DNA of 20,556 nt from a virus: positions 1 through 20,556 of the IMG/VR virus record IMGVR_UViG_3300019135_000024; one strand, given 5' to 3'. Under the pieces are notes generated by a model, which had not been told where the DNA came from, did no database searches, and saw only the letters and a list, made by a program, of their open reading frames with translations. Position 1 is the first letter of the stretch. Each line of letters starts with the position of its first letter. The position numbers were made by a program, and so were the translations under genes. Below are positions 12,927-20,556 of the stretch, piece after piece.

Positions 12927-15455
12927 ATGGCAGAAAGTGTACGCGGTATAAATGTCGTCATTGGAGCGGACACCACAAAGTTAGGCAAGGCTTTGGCGGA
13001 TGTTGAGTCTAAAAGCAAAGGTATCCAATCGGAGCTGCGGCAAGTAGATCGGTTACTTAAATTTGACCCCAGCAATACAACTCTTTTGGCTCAAAAGCAA
13101 CAACTTCTTGCCCAGCAGATTGAAAATACAAGCGAAAAACTCAATCGTTTGAAGTCTGCACAACAACAAGTCAATGAGCAGTTTGCACGCGGAGAGATCA
13201 GCGAAGGGCAATATCGTGCGTTTCAACGGGAGATTGAAAAAACAGAGGGGCAACTGCGGAACTTGCAAAGTAGGCTTCAGGAAACAAAGCAAGAACAAGA
13301 CAAAATCGCCAATTCTACAAAACAATTGCAGACGCTCTTTGCGGCTACAGGTAAGAGTATTGATGATTTTTCCGACGCCCTTGGCACTAAACTAGTTAAT
13401 GCAATTAAAAGTGGAACAGCATCATCTAAACAACTTGACGAAGCGATTGAGAAAATTGGGCAAGAGGCATTAGGTTCTAATGTTGATTTGGAAAAGTTAA
13501 AAACGACATTGTCATCCATTGACGACGGAAAATCTATCGAAAACGTCCGAAAGGAATTAAGTAAGTTAGAAAATGAAGCGAAAAAAACCGAACAATCAGT
13601 TAGTGATTTAGGATCGCAGTTAGAATCCGTCGCGGGCGCGCTTGTTGCTGGCGGCGGTCTCGCCGGAATTATTCAACAGGCACTTGATACGTCGGACTTA
13701 AACGCCAAAATCAACATCGCCTTCGAGGTCCCAGAAGAATCAAAAACAGCTGTTAAAGATGCAATTAAAACAGTTGAAGCGTATGGAATAGATGCAGAAG
13801 CAGCGTTAGAAGGTGTCCGTAGACAATGGGTGTTAAACAAAAATGCCAGCCATGAAACGAATGCCGAAATTGTGAAAGGTGCAGCAGCGATTACGAGGAC
13901 ATATGCTGGCATTGATTTCACCGAATTAATTCAAGAAACACACGAAGTAGCATCCGAATTGAATATTTCGAATGAAAATGCTCTGGCACTCATTAATGCT
14001 CTGTTAAAAGTCGGGTTCCCCCCGGAACAGCTTGACATTATCGCGGAATATGGCCAACAGCTGCAACGGGCCGGCTACAATGCTCAGGAAATTCAAGCGA
14101 TTTTTGCGGCGGGAGTAGATACTGGAACATGGAATATCGATAACCTATTGGATGGATTGAAGGAAGGACGAATTCGTCTTGCGGAGTTTGGTCAAGAGGT
14201 ACCGAAGGCATTAAAAGATTTGCTTGCTGGCACAGGTATTTCAGCAAAGCAGATGCAAGAATGGGGAAAAGCTGTTGCTAAAGGTGGAGAAGAGGGGTCA
14301 CAGGCGATGGTTGAAGTTGCCAAAGCGCTAAATAATGTTAACAATGACACAAAAAAGAACGCACTTGGTGTTGCGATTTTCGGAACGATGTACGAAGACC
14401 AGGGGCAAAACATTATCGATACTCTTCTCAATGCCCAAACAGCTACTGTTGATTTTCGTGCAAATCAGGACCAACTAAATGATTCAATCTCAAAAATGGA
14501 TGCTTCTCCAACAGTTCAATTACAACAAGCTTTCGCTGACTTGAAAACTGCATCGGAGCCTCTTCTAGGCATTATCGCCGATGTGGTTTCTAAAATTGCT
14601 GAATGGGTCTCTAATAACCCGACGTTAGCCGCAACGATCGTGGCGATTGCTACTGCAATCGGAATATTTGTTGGTATCGCAATGGCTTTAGCTCCAATAT
14701 TCGTTACGATCGCGGGACTCGCAGCAGCTCTGGGAGTCAGCATTGGAACCATTGCGGCACCGGTAGCGATTGCAGTCGCAGCGATAGCTGCAATTATAGC
14801 AATAGGTATTGCGTTGTGGAGAAACTGGGACACAATCAAAGCAAAAGCTGCAGAATTAGGAAAGGATTTAAAAGCCAAATGGGATGAGATTAAATCAGCG
14901 ATAACCAACAGTGTTAGGAATTTAGTGGATAGTGCTGTTTCGAAATTCGATTCTTTTGTTTCGTCTACAAAAAATAAGTTCAATGCAGCTAAAGATGCTA
15001 TCTGGAGCCCAATTCAATCGGCCAAAGATAAGGTGCTAGGTATCATCGATACGATTAAAAATGCTTTTGCAAAATTAACTTTGAAGATTCCAAGACCGAA
15101 GCTTCCAAATATAGATGTGAATTGGAAAAAACTTGGTGCTGGTGATCTTTCTGTAAAGATCCCGACTTTTTCTGTGAATTGGCACAAAGTTGGTGGTGTA
15201 TTTACCAAGCCTATCGTTTTTGGAAATGCTGGATTTGGAGACGTGGAAGAAGCGATCGTACCGTTTGAAGGCAGGCATGCGAGGCGGATTGCCGGATTGA
15301 TCGCGACAGAAATGGCTAAACAGTTTTCTGTATCCGAACAACCTTCCATCGTCATTCAGAATATGACAGTTCGTGATGATAAAGACATTCATAAACTCGC
15401 AAGGGAGTTGTACAATCTTACAAAATTGAGGGGTAGAAGGGTCGGATTGACATGA
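12927..15455 (+). CDS. Tail tape measure protein
   Basis: An 842-residue protein that sets tail length and spans the tube. ATG 12927 follows GTGAAAGGT; upstream in-frame GTG is not needed. The N-terminus has the family motif VVIGADTTKLGKALADVESK, then coiled coil to about residue 230 with LLKFDPSNTTLLAQKQQLL, a helical body, a hydrophobic Ala/Ile-rich region at about 563-630 holding two or three membrane-type segments, and a C-terminal part with GNAGFGDVEEAIVPFEGRHA. With about 0.15 nm per residue the tail would be near 125 nm. No lytic transglycosylase or peptidase domain is seen. The stop overlaps the Dit start (ATGA). Confidence 0.93.
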   Translation: MAESVRGINVVIGADTTKLGKALADVESKSKGIQSELRQVDRLLKFDPSNTTLLAQKQQLLAQQIENTSEKLNRLKSAQQQVNEQFARGEISEGQYRAFQREIEKTEGQLRNLQSRLQETKQEQDKIANSTKQLQTLFAATGKSIDDFSDALGTKLVNAIKSGTASSKQLDEAIEKIGQEALGSNVDLEKLKTTLSSIDDGKSIENVRKELSKLENEAKKTEQSVSDLGSQLESVAGALVAGGGLAGIIQQALDTSDLNAKINIAFEVPEESKTAVKDAIKTVEAYGIDAEAALEGVRRQWVLNKNASHETNAEIVKGAAAITRTYAGIDFTELIQETHEVASELNISNENALALINALLKVGFPPEQLDIIAEYGQQLQRAGYNAQEIQAIFAAGVDTGTWNIDNLLDGLKEGRIRLAEFGQEVPKALKDLLAGTGISAKQMQEWGKAVAKGGEEGSQAMVEVAKALNNVNNDTKKNALGVAIFGTMYEDQGQNIIDTLLNAQTATVDFRANQDQLNDSISKMDASPTVQLQQAFADLKTASEPLLGIIADVVSKIAEWVSNNPTLAATIVAIATAIGIFVGIAMALAPIFVTIAGLAAALGVSIGTIAAPVAIAVAAIAAIIAIGIALWRNWDTIKAKAAELGKDLKAKWDEIKSAITNSVRNLVDSAVSKFDSFVSSTKNKFNAAKDAIWSPIQSAKDKVLGIIDTIKNAFAKLTLKIPRPKLPNIDVNWKKLGAGDLSVKIPTFSVNWHKVGGVFTKPIVFGNAGFGDVEEAIVPFEGRHARRIAGLIATEMAKQFSVSEQPSIVIQNMTVRDDKDIHKLARELYNLTKLRGRRVGLT

Positions 15456-16249
15456 TTACACTAGATGGAAAAAAGCCGAATGAACTAGGATTTATGGTGT
15501 TATCAGGGCATAGCCATCCTATTCTTCCCGAAACGGTAGAAAACACTTTATCTATACCGGGTAGGCATGGACAGTATCATTTTAACAGTCACTTGAACAC
15601 AAGAACGTTTGAAATTCCGTGTGGAATTGTCCAACAAAAAACATGGGGCGACCTTCAACAGATTGTTAGAGGTATTGCCTCTTTTTTTGTGGATTCATAC
15701 GGAAAACCGAGAGAAATTAAGTTGCAGTTCGATTATGAACCAGACAAATTTTATTACGTTCGTTACACTAATTCTTTACCGATTGAGCGTTTGGTAAAAT
15801 TAGGGAAGTTCACCCTTGCATTGACTGCTTATGATCCATTCTCTTATTTCTTGTACCAGTCAGATGAGATCATCATGGATAGTGATATTCCAGTTCTTTC
15901 AGATATTTTCTGGAACACTGGATCAGTTAATCATTTAATTACCCATCCTCAAACAATTGAATTCGTTAATAGCGGTACATTGGTTATTAGACCAACCTTC
16001 ATCATCGAAGGGAGCGCATCATCTCTCACTCTTACTATGAATGGCAAGAGCTTATCTTTGCCTTCATTTTCAAATACAACTTACGAAATTAATGGCGAAA
16101 ATTACATGGTTAGGAAAAGTGGAGTAAATGATTTGAAGTCTATGACCGGTGATTTTTTAGAATTAATGCCTGGCTTTAATCAGTTATCTGTTAGTGGGAC
16201 ATCATTGAATTTTAATTTATCGGTTATTTATCGCTTCAAATACCTGTAA
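15452..16249 (+). CDS. Distal tail protein (Dit)
   Basis: A 265-residue hub protein that ends the tail tube and carries the adsorption device. The N-terminal ring domain shows the family pattern: MITLDGKKPNELGF, then SIPGRHGQYHF, RTFEIPCGIV, a helix LQQIVRGIASFFVDSYGKP and LQFDYEPDKFYYVRYTN. The C-terminal part (from about 140) is a galectin-like beta domain with IIMDSDIPVLSD and FVNSGTLVIRPTFIIEGS. Length matches simple Dit proteins without carbohydrate-binding inserts. In most relatives Tal follows directly; here two other genes are placed between. Confidence 0.9.
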   Translation: MITLDGKKPNELGFMVLSGHSHPILPETVENTLSIPGRHGQYHFNSHLNTRTFEIPCGIVQQKTWGDLQQIVRGIASFFVDSYGKPREIKLQFDYEPDKFYYVRYTNSLPIERLVKLGKFTLALTAYDPFSYFLYQSDEIIMDSDIPVLSDIFWNTGSVNHLITHPQTIEFVNSGTLVIRPTFIIEGSASSLTLTMNGKSLSLPSFSNTTYEINGENYMVRKSGVNDLKSMTGDFLELMPGFNQLSVSGTSLNFNLSVIYRFKYL

Positions 16250-16264
16250 AGGTGGTGAGAACAT

Positions 16265-17380
16265 ATGGCAGATGCACCAAAAATCTTAGGTACAGACACC
16301 CTTCGCCAGGCGTACCCTAAACTCAATCAAGCGATTGACAATGCCAATGAGGCATTGAATAAAGCAACAGTAGCGGAAACAACTTCGAGAAGCGTACAAG
16401 AGCAAATGGACCAGCTCGTCATTGAAGGGGATTCGTCCATTGAAGCAGCACAAGCAAGGGTGGATTCTGAGGGATTCGCGTTTGCAACGTTGAAGGAGCG
16501 TTTAGATACAAAAGAGACAGAGTTTGCTACGCAGTTAGCCGGGAAAGCGGATCAATTAGAGTTAAACTCTGTGAATCAAAAAATAGGGGACATTGCGGGT
16601 CTAACAACGGAAGATAAGTCCAATATCGTTAGTGCAATAAACGAACTCAAGAATTTATCGAGATTTGAATGGTTAGGATTATTATCATTAATCTTAAAAG
16701 GATCATTGTATCTAAAGAATGATAATAATTTATTTGGATATTCAAACAATGGAAATCCAATTAATTTAGCGACTATTCAACAGAATGACATAATGAAGTA
16801 CGGGGATTTTGCAGCGGATATAATGTGGTTGGTAGCGAAAGAATATTTCAGTTTTCGCAGCAAAGGTAATCCGACTTATCAGCAACTTGATGATGCTGGG
16901 AATCCTGTTGGTCCGGGAAGAACCATGTACCATCAAGGAAATCAGGCACATCATGTGATACTTAATACTACTAGCGGAACGCAGACTCTCACTCAAAACA
17001 CAAGAAATTATTTAACAGTCTTAAATTCCGTGGTCAGTCATTTTCCAACGGGCAATTTAAGCGGAATTGATTACACGATTCCTAGAACCGGTGTGTATGC
17101 GTTCAATTTTGTAATAAGACCAACTGCGGTCGCGAATCAGATCTCAATACTCAGACTCGGATTTACGAAGGATAGGATAGGTACTCCGTCCCATACAGAT
17201 GCATTGGATATTATATTATCGAGCGTGTACGGTACGGGGTTTTATAATGGCACATTCTTCTATCACTTAGCACAAGGCGAAGTGATTACGCCTTTTGCGA
17301 ATCCGTTGAATGAAAATTTAACTTTGCAAGCTGGTACAAAACTATATATCTATTTTTTGGGCGACAGACCGACTATATAA
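16265..17380 (+). CDS. Tail fibre/receptor-binding protein with C1q-like C-terminus
   Basis: A 371-residue probable fibre. Residues 8-115 are a helical, Ala/Asn-rich trimeric coiled coil with the segment GDSSIEAAQARVDSEGF followed by LKERLDTKE, which is common at the base of Bacillus phage fibres and appendages. A central beta region follows (about 145-230). The C-terminal 135 residues look like a C1q/TNF-type jelly roll: TGVYAFNFVIRP, then RLGFTKDR, FFYHLAQGEVI and LQAGTKLYIYFLG. Such trimeric ends bind host surface sugars or proteins. ATG 16265 follows AAAGGTGGTGAG. Placement between Dit and Tal rather than after Tal is unusual. Confidence 0.8.
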   Translation: MADAPKILGTDTLRQAYPKLNQAIDNANEALNKATVAETTSRSVQEQMDQLVIEGDSSIEAAQARVDSEGFAFATLKERLDTKETEFATQLAGKADQLELNSVNQKIGDIAGLTTEDKSNIVSAINELKNLSRFEWLGLLSLILKGSLYLKNDNNLFGYSNNGNPINLATIQQNDIMKYGDFAADIMWLVAKEYFSFRSKGNPTYQQLDDAGNPVGPGRTMYHQGNQAHHVILNTTSGTQTLTQNTRNYLTVLNSVVSHFPTGNLSGIDYTIPRTGVYAFNFVIRPTAVANQISILRLGFTKDRIGTPSHTDALDIILSSVYGTGFYNGTFFYHLAQGEVITPFANPLNENLTLQAGTKLYIYFLGDRPTI

Positions 17381-17460
17381 GTTTGGTATGGATTTTATTT
17401 CTAGCCTAAAATATAATTTAATTTGGTACTACTAGATTTATATGGAAAGAGGTCGCACCA
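17381..17460 (+). promoter_or_regulatory. AT-rich gap with a possible -10 before the DUF6270-like gene
   Basis: An 80-base gap holds TATAAT at 17412-17417 but no good -35 at 15-19 bases before it, so the promoter is doubtful. TTTGGTA occurs twice (17382 and 17422), 40 bases apart. Such a gap is out of character with the tightly overlapped structural genes. Confidence 0.3.
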
Positions 17461-18318
17461 TTGAAAAAAATAGCTGTATTAGGAAGTTGTGTTTCCAGGG
17501 ACAGCTTCAATTCGAAGTTTATCCCCGATTACAAGAAGTATTACTCGTGTGTCGTTCATCAAAATCAAATGTCCATGATCTCATTAGCAGCGAAACCTAT
17601 TCCTTTTGATGAAAAACTAATAGATAATTTAAGTCCATTTGATACTAAACATTTTCGGACTGAACTCGATAAAAGTTTTTTTTCGGAAATGAGGAAACAC
17701 AAGCCCGACTATTTAATAATTGATTTTTACGGTGATTTGTATTACGGAATTCAAGAAATTGGTGATAGTTATATAACTAATAAAAAGTGGTTGTGGCAAA
17801 AAACTAGTCTTTACAAAAAATTAGACAAGCGGGATGAATTTAAAATTTTTGGAGAAAACAAAGGGCGTTATTTACCTCTTTGGAAAAATGGGGTAAAGTT
17901 ACTGTTTTCTTTTCTAAAAGAAGAAATTCCGGATTGCAAAGTAATTGTTAATAAAGCAAGGTTTGTGGATAAATATTTTAATAAAAAAACTGGCGAAATG
18001 CGGTCTATTATTGCCGATAAAAAGCACAGCTATATAAATATCGAGGTCTACAATAATTGGTGGAATGCTTTAGATAATTATGTTATTAAAAACTATAATG
18101 TAAGGGCTTTAGAATATGACTTTTCTAAATATTACGTTATTGAAGACCATCCTTGGGGTTTATTCTATGTTCATTATAACATGGAATTTTACCAGGATTT
18201 TACAAGACAATTATTAGGTATTATTCTTGAAGATAGTGAAAATGAAATTAAAAGACTCCAAAGCTTGTTGGAACAATCACAACAGAAAAGAAAATTATTC
18301 TCCTTTTTTAAGGTTTAG
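17461..18318 (+). CDS. DUF6270-like, SGNH-hydrolase-type protein in the tail module
   Basis: A 285-residue protein whose layout matches DUF6270, proteins related to SGNH hydrolases and often found in surface-polysaccharide loci. Visible are the opening strand and nucleophile-type motif IAVLGSCVSRDSF (Ser9 and Cys10 at the first block), an LIIDFYGD strand at about 85-92, a basic middle part, and late motifs EDHPWG (228-233) and VHYNMEFY (237-244), the His/Asp block. Residues 257-280 form a charged amphipathic helix. TTG 17461 follows AAAGAGGT. The gene is far richer in A+T than its neighbours and ends in its own terminator, so it looks acquired. Acyl-ester hydrolysis or transfer on host or virion glycans is inferred, not shown. 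Confidence 0.7.
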   Translation: MKKIAVLGSCVSRDSFNSKFIPDYKKYYSCVVHQNQMSMISLAAKPIPFDEKLIDNLSPFDTKHFRTELDKSFFSEMRKHKPDYLIIDFYGDLYYGIQEIGDSYITNKKWLWQKTSLYKKLDKRDEFKIFGENKGRYLPLWKNGVKLLFSFLKEEIPDCKVIVNKARFVDKYFNKKTGEMRSIIADKKHSYINIEVYNNWWNALDNYVIKNYNVRALEYDFSKYYVIEDHPWGLFYVHYNMEFYQDFTRQLLGIILEDSENEIKRLQSLLEQSQQKRKLFSFFKV

Positions 18319-18319
18319 A

Positions 18320-18351
18320 GACATCGCTATTATGCGGTGTCTTTTCGTTTT
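18320..18351 (+). terminator. Intrinsic terminator inside the tail operon
   Basis: GACATCGC (18320-18327), loop TATTAT, GCGGTGTC (18334-18341) form an 8-bp stem with one G-U pair, followed by TTTTCGTTTT. It starts two bases after the DUF6270-like stop and ends just before the ribosome site of Tal. Transcription of Tal and holin must read through it or restart. Confidence 0.8.
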
Positions 18352-18363
18352 AGGGGTGATATT

Positions 18364-20220
18364 TTGTGCGTTAAAATTTATGACCTTAACCGCGATCTTA
18401 TTGCTATACTCGAAAACGCATATGGAATTGGTTACGAGAAATCGTTCAATGAAATTTGGACGGCTTCTTTTTCTCTGCCTTTGAATGATCCGAAAAATGA
18501 AGAGTGCCAACCCTTGAATTTTGTAGAAATTGTAGATGACTATACTGGTGAATATATCGGTTTGTTCCGTATCATCCCATCACTAACAAGGAAAAATGAG
18601 TCGGATTCATCCGTGACATATCAATGTGAGCATGTCTTAGCAACTCTACTGGATGATGTGCTTTTCCAGTATCATCAAACTACGAATTTATCTACAAAAG
18701 ACACATTGCAATACATTCTCGACCGTCAAAATACATCACATTGGAAATTGGGAACGGTAGCGTTCACCCGATATTTTTCATACAAATGGGAGAATGAAAA
18801 TCTATTGTCAGCCTTGTTTTCCGTATCCAAACCGTTCGACGTCCCATATCAATGGACATGGGATACTACAAGCTATCCATGGACATTGAATTTGGTTGCA
18901 CCGGAAACCGTACCAACATGTGAAATTCGATACGGTAAAAATATGGTTGGTATCGAACGGGAGATTGATCCGATGGAAATCGTGAATCGGATCTATCCAC
19001 TAGGATACGGTGAGGGCGTGAATCAACTAACGATCAGGTCCGTGAACAATGGTATCCCGTATGTCGAAGATCAACAGTCTATTCAAAAGTATGGGCTGCG
19101 CTCGTATATATGGGTAGACAAGCGGTTTGAAGATGTTCATACCTTGAAGGCAAACGCAGAGGCCTTATTAAAGCACTGGAAGGATCCGAAAGTAAGGTAC
19201 CGAGCAAACGCTGCCGACATTTCTTCTATTACAGGTGAGGACATAGATAAATTGAAAATGGGACGTATCGTTCGTATGGTTGACCCGGGTTTAGGAATTA
19301 TTGAAGCGAGAATCGTAAAAGAATCAAAGCGGGACATGACAGGCGACCCGGCGAACATAGAACTGGAGATTGCCAACAAATCCGATGATATTGCCACTTT
19401 ACAGTCTGATTTAGAACGCCGTCAGAAAATCAACGAAATATATGCGCAAGGGGCAACAAATATTGATTCATACAGTTATAATGACAACGCAGATCAAAAT
19501 CATCCTGCGGTTATTCGATTCTATATACCGGAAGAACTTGTGAGAATCAATAAGATGTTGTTGAATTACGAAGTTTCAGAGTTCCGAGCATACTCAAAAG
19601 CAACAAAAGGCGGGGGCGAAGTTGTCGCAACAACTGGGTCTGGAGGTGGAACTGTAGCAACTAGTTCTAGTGGTGGAGGAACAGCAACGACGAGTTCTAG
19701 CGGAGGAGAACATCGCCATCAAATGTTTGCATTTGTTAATGATGTCGGTTCCAGTCCACCAACAACGTTTAAAAACTTTGTAGCCGTTGCAGACAGAAAT
19801 GGCTCATCGGTAGCGGGAGTGTTCTTCCCAGGGATTGGAGTGGATTTATACACAAATACAGCGGACGGTCAACATTCTCATAATGTGACCATACCAAACC
19901 ACACGCATACAGTGACTGTGCCAAATCACACGCATAACATCACTATACCAAACCACATTCATGAAATTGAATATGGGATTTTTGAACTGCCTGAATTACC
20001 ATCATCAGTTGTTATAAAAGTAGATGGGAATACGGTTCCTTTTAATGCGACAAGCGGAGATGAAATCGACTTACTTCCGTATCTCTCAAAAAATGGAGAA
20101 GGAAAGGTAGAACGAGGTACGTGGCATGAAGTCACAATTACACCAAATACACTAGGGCGTGTGAATGCGAATATATTTGTTCAATTTTTCTTGCAATCTA
20201 GGGGGGGCGGCGATTATTGA
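18364..20220 (+). CDS. Tail-associated protein (Tal, prophage endopeptidase-tail type) with fibre tip
   Basis: A 618-residue baseplate hub. TTG 18364 is chosen: GGGGTGAT ends three bases before, the same spacing as at terS; an earlier GTG at 18337 lies in the terminator. Residues 1-370 match the minor-structural/Tal N-terminal domain (ILENAYGIGYEKSFNE, WTLNLVAPE, VNRIYPLGYGEG, LKMGRIVRMVDPGLGIIEARI). Residues 388-415 have the neck motif IRFYIPEELVRINKMLLNYE. Then a Gly/Ser/Thr linker with GGG repeats (415-449) and a tip with three nine-residue His-x-His repeats (IPNHTHTVT type, about 507-535). No peptidase or lysozyme domain is evident, so it is structural and adsorptive. Confidence 0.88.
   Translation: MCVKIYDLNRDLIAILENAYGIGYEKSFNEIWTASFSLPLNDPKNEECQPLNFVEIVDDYTGEYIGLFRIIPSLTRKNESDSSVTYQCEHVLATLLDDVLFQYHQTTNLSTKDTLQYILDRQNTSHWKLGTVAFTRYFSYKWENENLLSALFSVSKPFDVPYQWTWDTTSYPWTLNLVAPETVPTCEIRYGKNMVGIEREIDPMEIVNRIYPLGYGEGVNQLTIRSVNNGIPYVEDQQSIQKYGLRSYIWVDKRFEDVHTLKANAEALLKHWKDPKVRYRANAADISSITGEDIDKLKMGRIVRMVDPGLGIIEARIVKESKRDMTGDPANIELEIANKSDDIATLQSDLERRQKINEIYAQGATNIDSYSYNDNADQNHPAVIRFYIPEELVRINKMLLNYEVSEFRAYSKATKGGGEVVATTGSGGGTVATSSSGGGTATTSSSGGEHRHQMFAFVNDVGSSPPTTFKNFVAVADRNGSSVAGVFFPGIGVDLYTNTADGQHSHNVTIPNHTHTVTVPNHTHNITIPNHIHEIEYGIFELPELPSSVVIKVDGNTVPFNATSGDEIDLLPYLSKNGEGKVERGTWHEVTITPNTLGRVNANIFVQFFLQSRGGGDY
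19609..19710 (+). repeat. Gly/Ser/Thr-rich imperfect repeats within Tal
   Basis: Codons for GGGEVVATTGS, GGGTVATSSS and GGGTATTSSS repeat with a period of about 30 bases, forming a flexible linker before the His-rich tip. Being nearly identical, they are prone to slippage and length change. Confidence 0.7.
19882..19968 (+). repeat. 27-base repeats coding for His-x-His motifs in Tal
   Basis: Three 27-base units, each with CCAAA(C/T)CACA(C/T) and a following CAT, encode (I/V)PNH(T/I)H plus three beta residues. A further HSH precedes them. The arrangement recalls the HxH iron-binding needle of T4 gp37, where alternate His residues of three chains hold metal ions along the fibre axis. Confidence 0.7.
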
Positions 20221-20399
20221 TGTTGATAAAAGTAATTACGCATAGCGGCATGGAAGAAATTATTGAAGCGGAATACGATCCAATAGCATTGAATGACCAG
20301 ATCAACAATACAGAAATTCTTACAATATTAATCGGTAATCAAATTTTTTCTAGAATCGATATTAAGCATGTTAAGCCACTTGATGATGACGCCAGCTAG
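20220..20399 (+). CDS. Small protein between Tal and holin, unknown function
   Basis: A 59-residue protein from ATG 20220, which overlaps the last base of the Tal stop; a TTG one codon earlier is possible. The ribosome site is the GGGGGGG run at 20202-20208. The product is an alternating alpha/beta acidic protein: LIKVITHSGMEEIIEAEYD, a helix PIALNDQINN, then ILTILIGNQIFSRIDIKHVKP and an Asp-rich end. Similar short proteins ending in a (V/I)IGN..F.R..(V/I)K..(V/K)P pattern occur in many Bacillaceae phages at this place without known role. It is followed by a terminator-like hairpin. Confidence 0.75.
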   Translation: MLIKVITHSGMEEIIEAEYDPIALNDQINNTEILTILIGNQIFSRIDIKHVKPLDDDAS

Positions 20400-20411
20400 G
20401 CGTATTTTTTT
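20389..20411 (+). terminator. Short terminator-like hairpin before holin
   Basis: ACGCC (20389-20393), loop AGCTA, GGCGT (20399-20403), then A and seven T. The stem has only five pairs but is GC-rich and the T-run is good, so partial termination before the lysis genes is possible. Confidence 0.55.
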
Positions 20412-20440
20412 ATGTTTATTTTGTGGAAAGGTGTGATTGT

Positions 20441-20556
20441 ATGGAACGATTTGATCTGTTTTATAAAACGGGGGCAGCAACAATTGGTGCAGTTGTTGGA
20501 TTTTTATTTGGAGGGTGGTCAAAGGCGCTTATATTACTTGTATCGCTTGCCATACT
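20441..20556 (+). CDS. Holin, N-terminal part (cut by window end)
   Basis: Thirty-eight codons are visible from ATG 20441, which follows GGAAAGGTGTGATTGT. The start MERFDLFYKTGAATIGAVVG and the Gly-rich hydrophobic helix with FLFGGWSKALILLVSLAIL match the phage holin family 4 (TcdE-like, toxin-secretion/lysis holins), which form the membrane hole releasing the endolysin. Position after Tal and a small protein is the usual start of the lysis cassette. The rest, and the endolysin, lie beyond the window. Confidence 0.85.
   Translation, partial: MERFDLFYKTGAATIGAVVGFLFGGWSKALILLVSLAI

Noticed and set aside
12593-13075. Minus-strand frame of 160 codons covering the gap between gpG stop and tape measure
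   Set aside because: The plus strand here is fully explained by the gpT-like extension and the tape-measure start; the minus frame has no ribosome site and a low-complexity composition.
19600-19970. Short regular repeats that might suggest a CRISPR array
   Set aside because: They are in-frame coding repeats of Tal with no unique spacers or palindromic repeat units.

Overview
The window is the late (packaging, head, neck and tail) half of a temperate-type siphophage genome, most likely a prophage of a low-GC Firmicute. Strong AGGAGG-type ribosome sites, frequent GTG/TTG starts, an ArpU-family late regulator and a P27-type small terminase fit a Bacillaceae host; a Geobacillus/Parageobacillus-like host is an inference from overall protein flavour, not proven. 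No integrase, repressor, tRNA, CRISPR or attachment site is visible here, so the lysogeny and integration functions lie outside the window.

Layout: (1) 1-1210, end of the early/middle region: the tail of one gene, a coiled-coil protein with a second in-frame start, and two small unknown proteins, one with its ribosome site inside a hairpin. (2) 1312-1782, an ArpU-family regulator closed by a strong terminator. (3) 1785-4660, an AT-rich accessory block: two adjacent plus-strand membrane proteins, a minus-strand membrane protein with its own terminator, two small soluble proteins, a vestigial reading frame and a 34-residue tandem-repeat microprotein with a perfect ribosome site and its own terminator. 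It looks like moron/lysogenic-conversion DNA. (4) 4674-7306, packaging: a small protein, HNH endonuclease, a cos-like dyad, small and large terminase. (5) 7293-10309, HK97-type head: portal, prohead protease, capsid with fused delta domain. (6) 10317-11775, neck: small unknown, head-tail connector, head closure, gp10-like protein, probable tail terminator. (7) 11782-16249, tail: phi13-type major tail protein, tail-assembly chaperone expressed by programmed frameshift, 842-residue tape measure, Dit. (8) 16265-18351, an unusual two-gene insert between Dit and Tal: a fibre with C1q-like end and a DUF6270/SGNH-like protein, followed by a terminator. (9) 18364-20556, Tal with a His-x-His repeat fibre tip, a small unknown protein, and the start of a holin.

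The structural genes form a tightly coupled plus-strand operon (many ATGA or TAATG overlaps). Points most worth following are the Dit/Tal insert with its SGNH-like protein, the 34-residue DPG-repeat microprotein, the membrane-protein block with its GACAGAA half-site cluster, the +1 or -2 frameshift site in the tail chaperone, and the internal starts in the coiled-coil and capsid genes.
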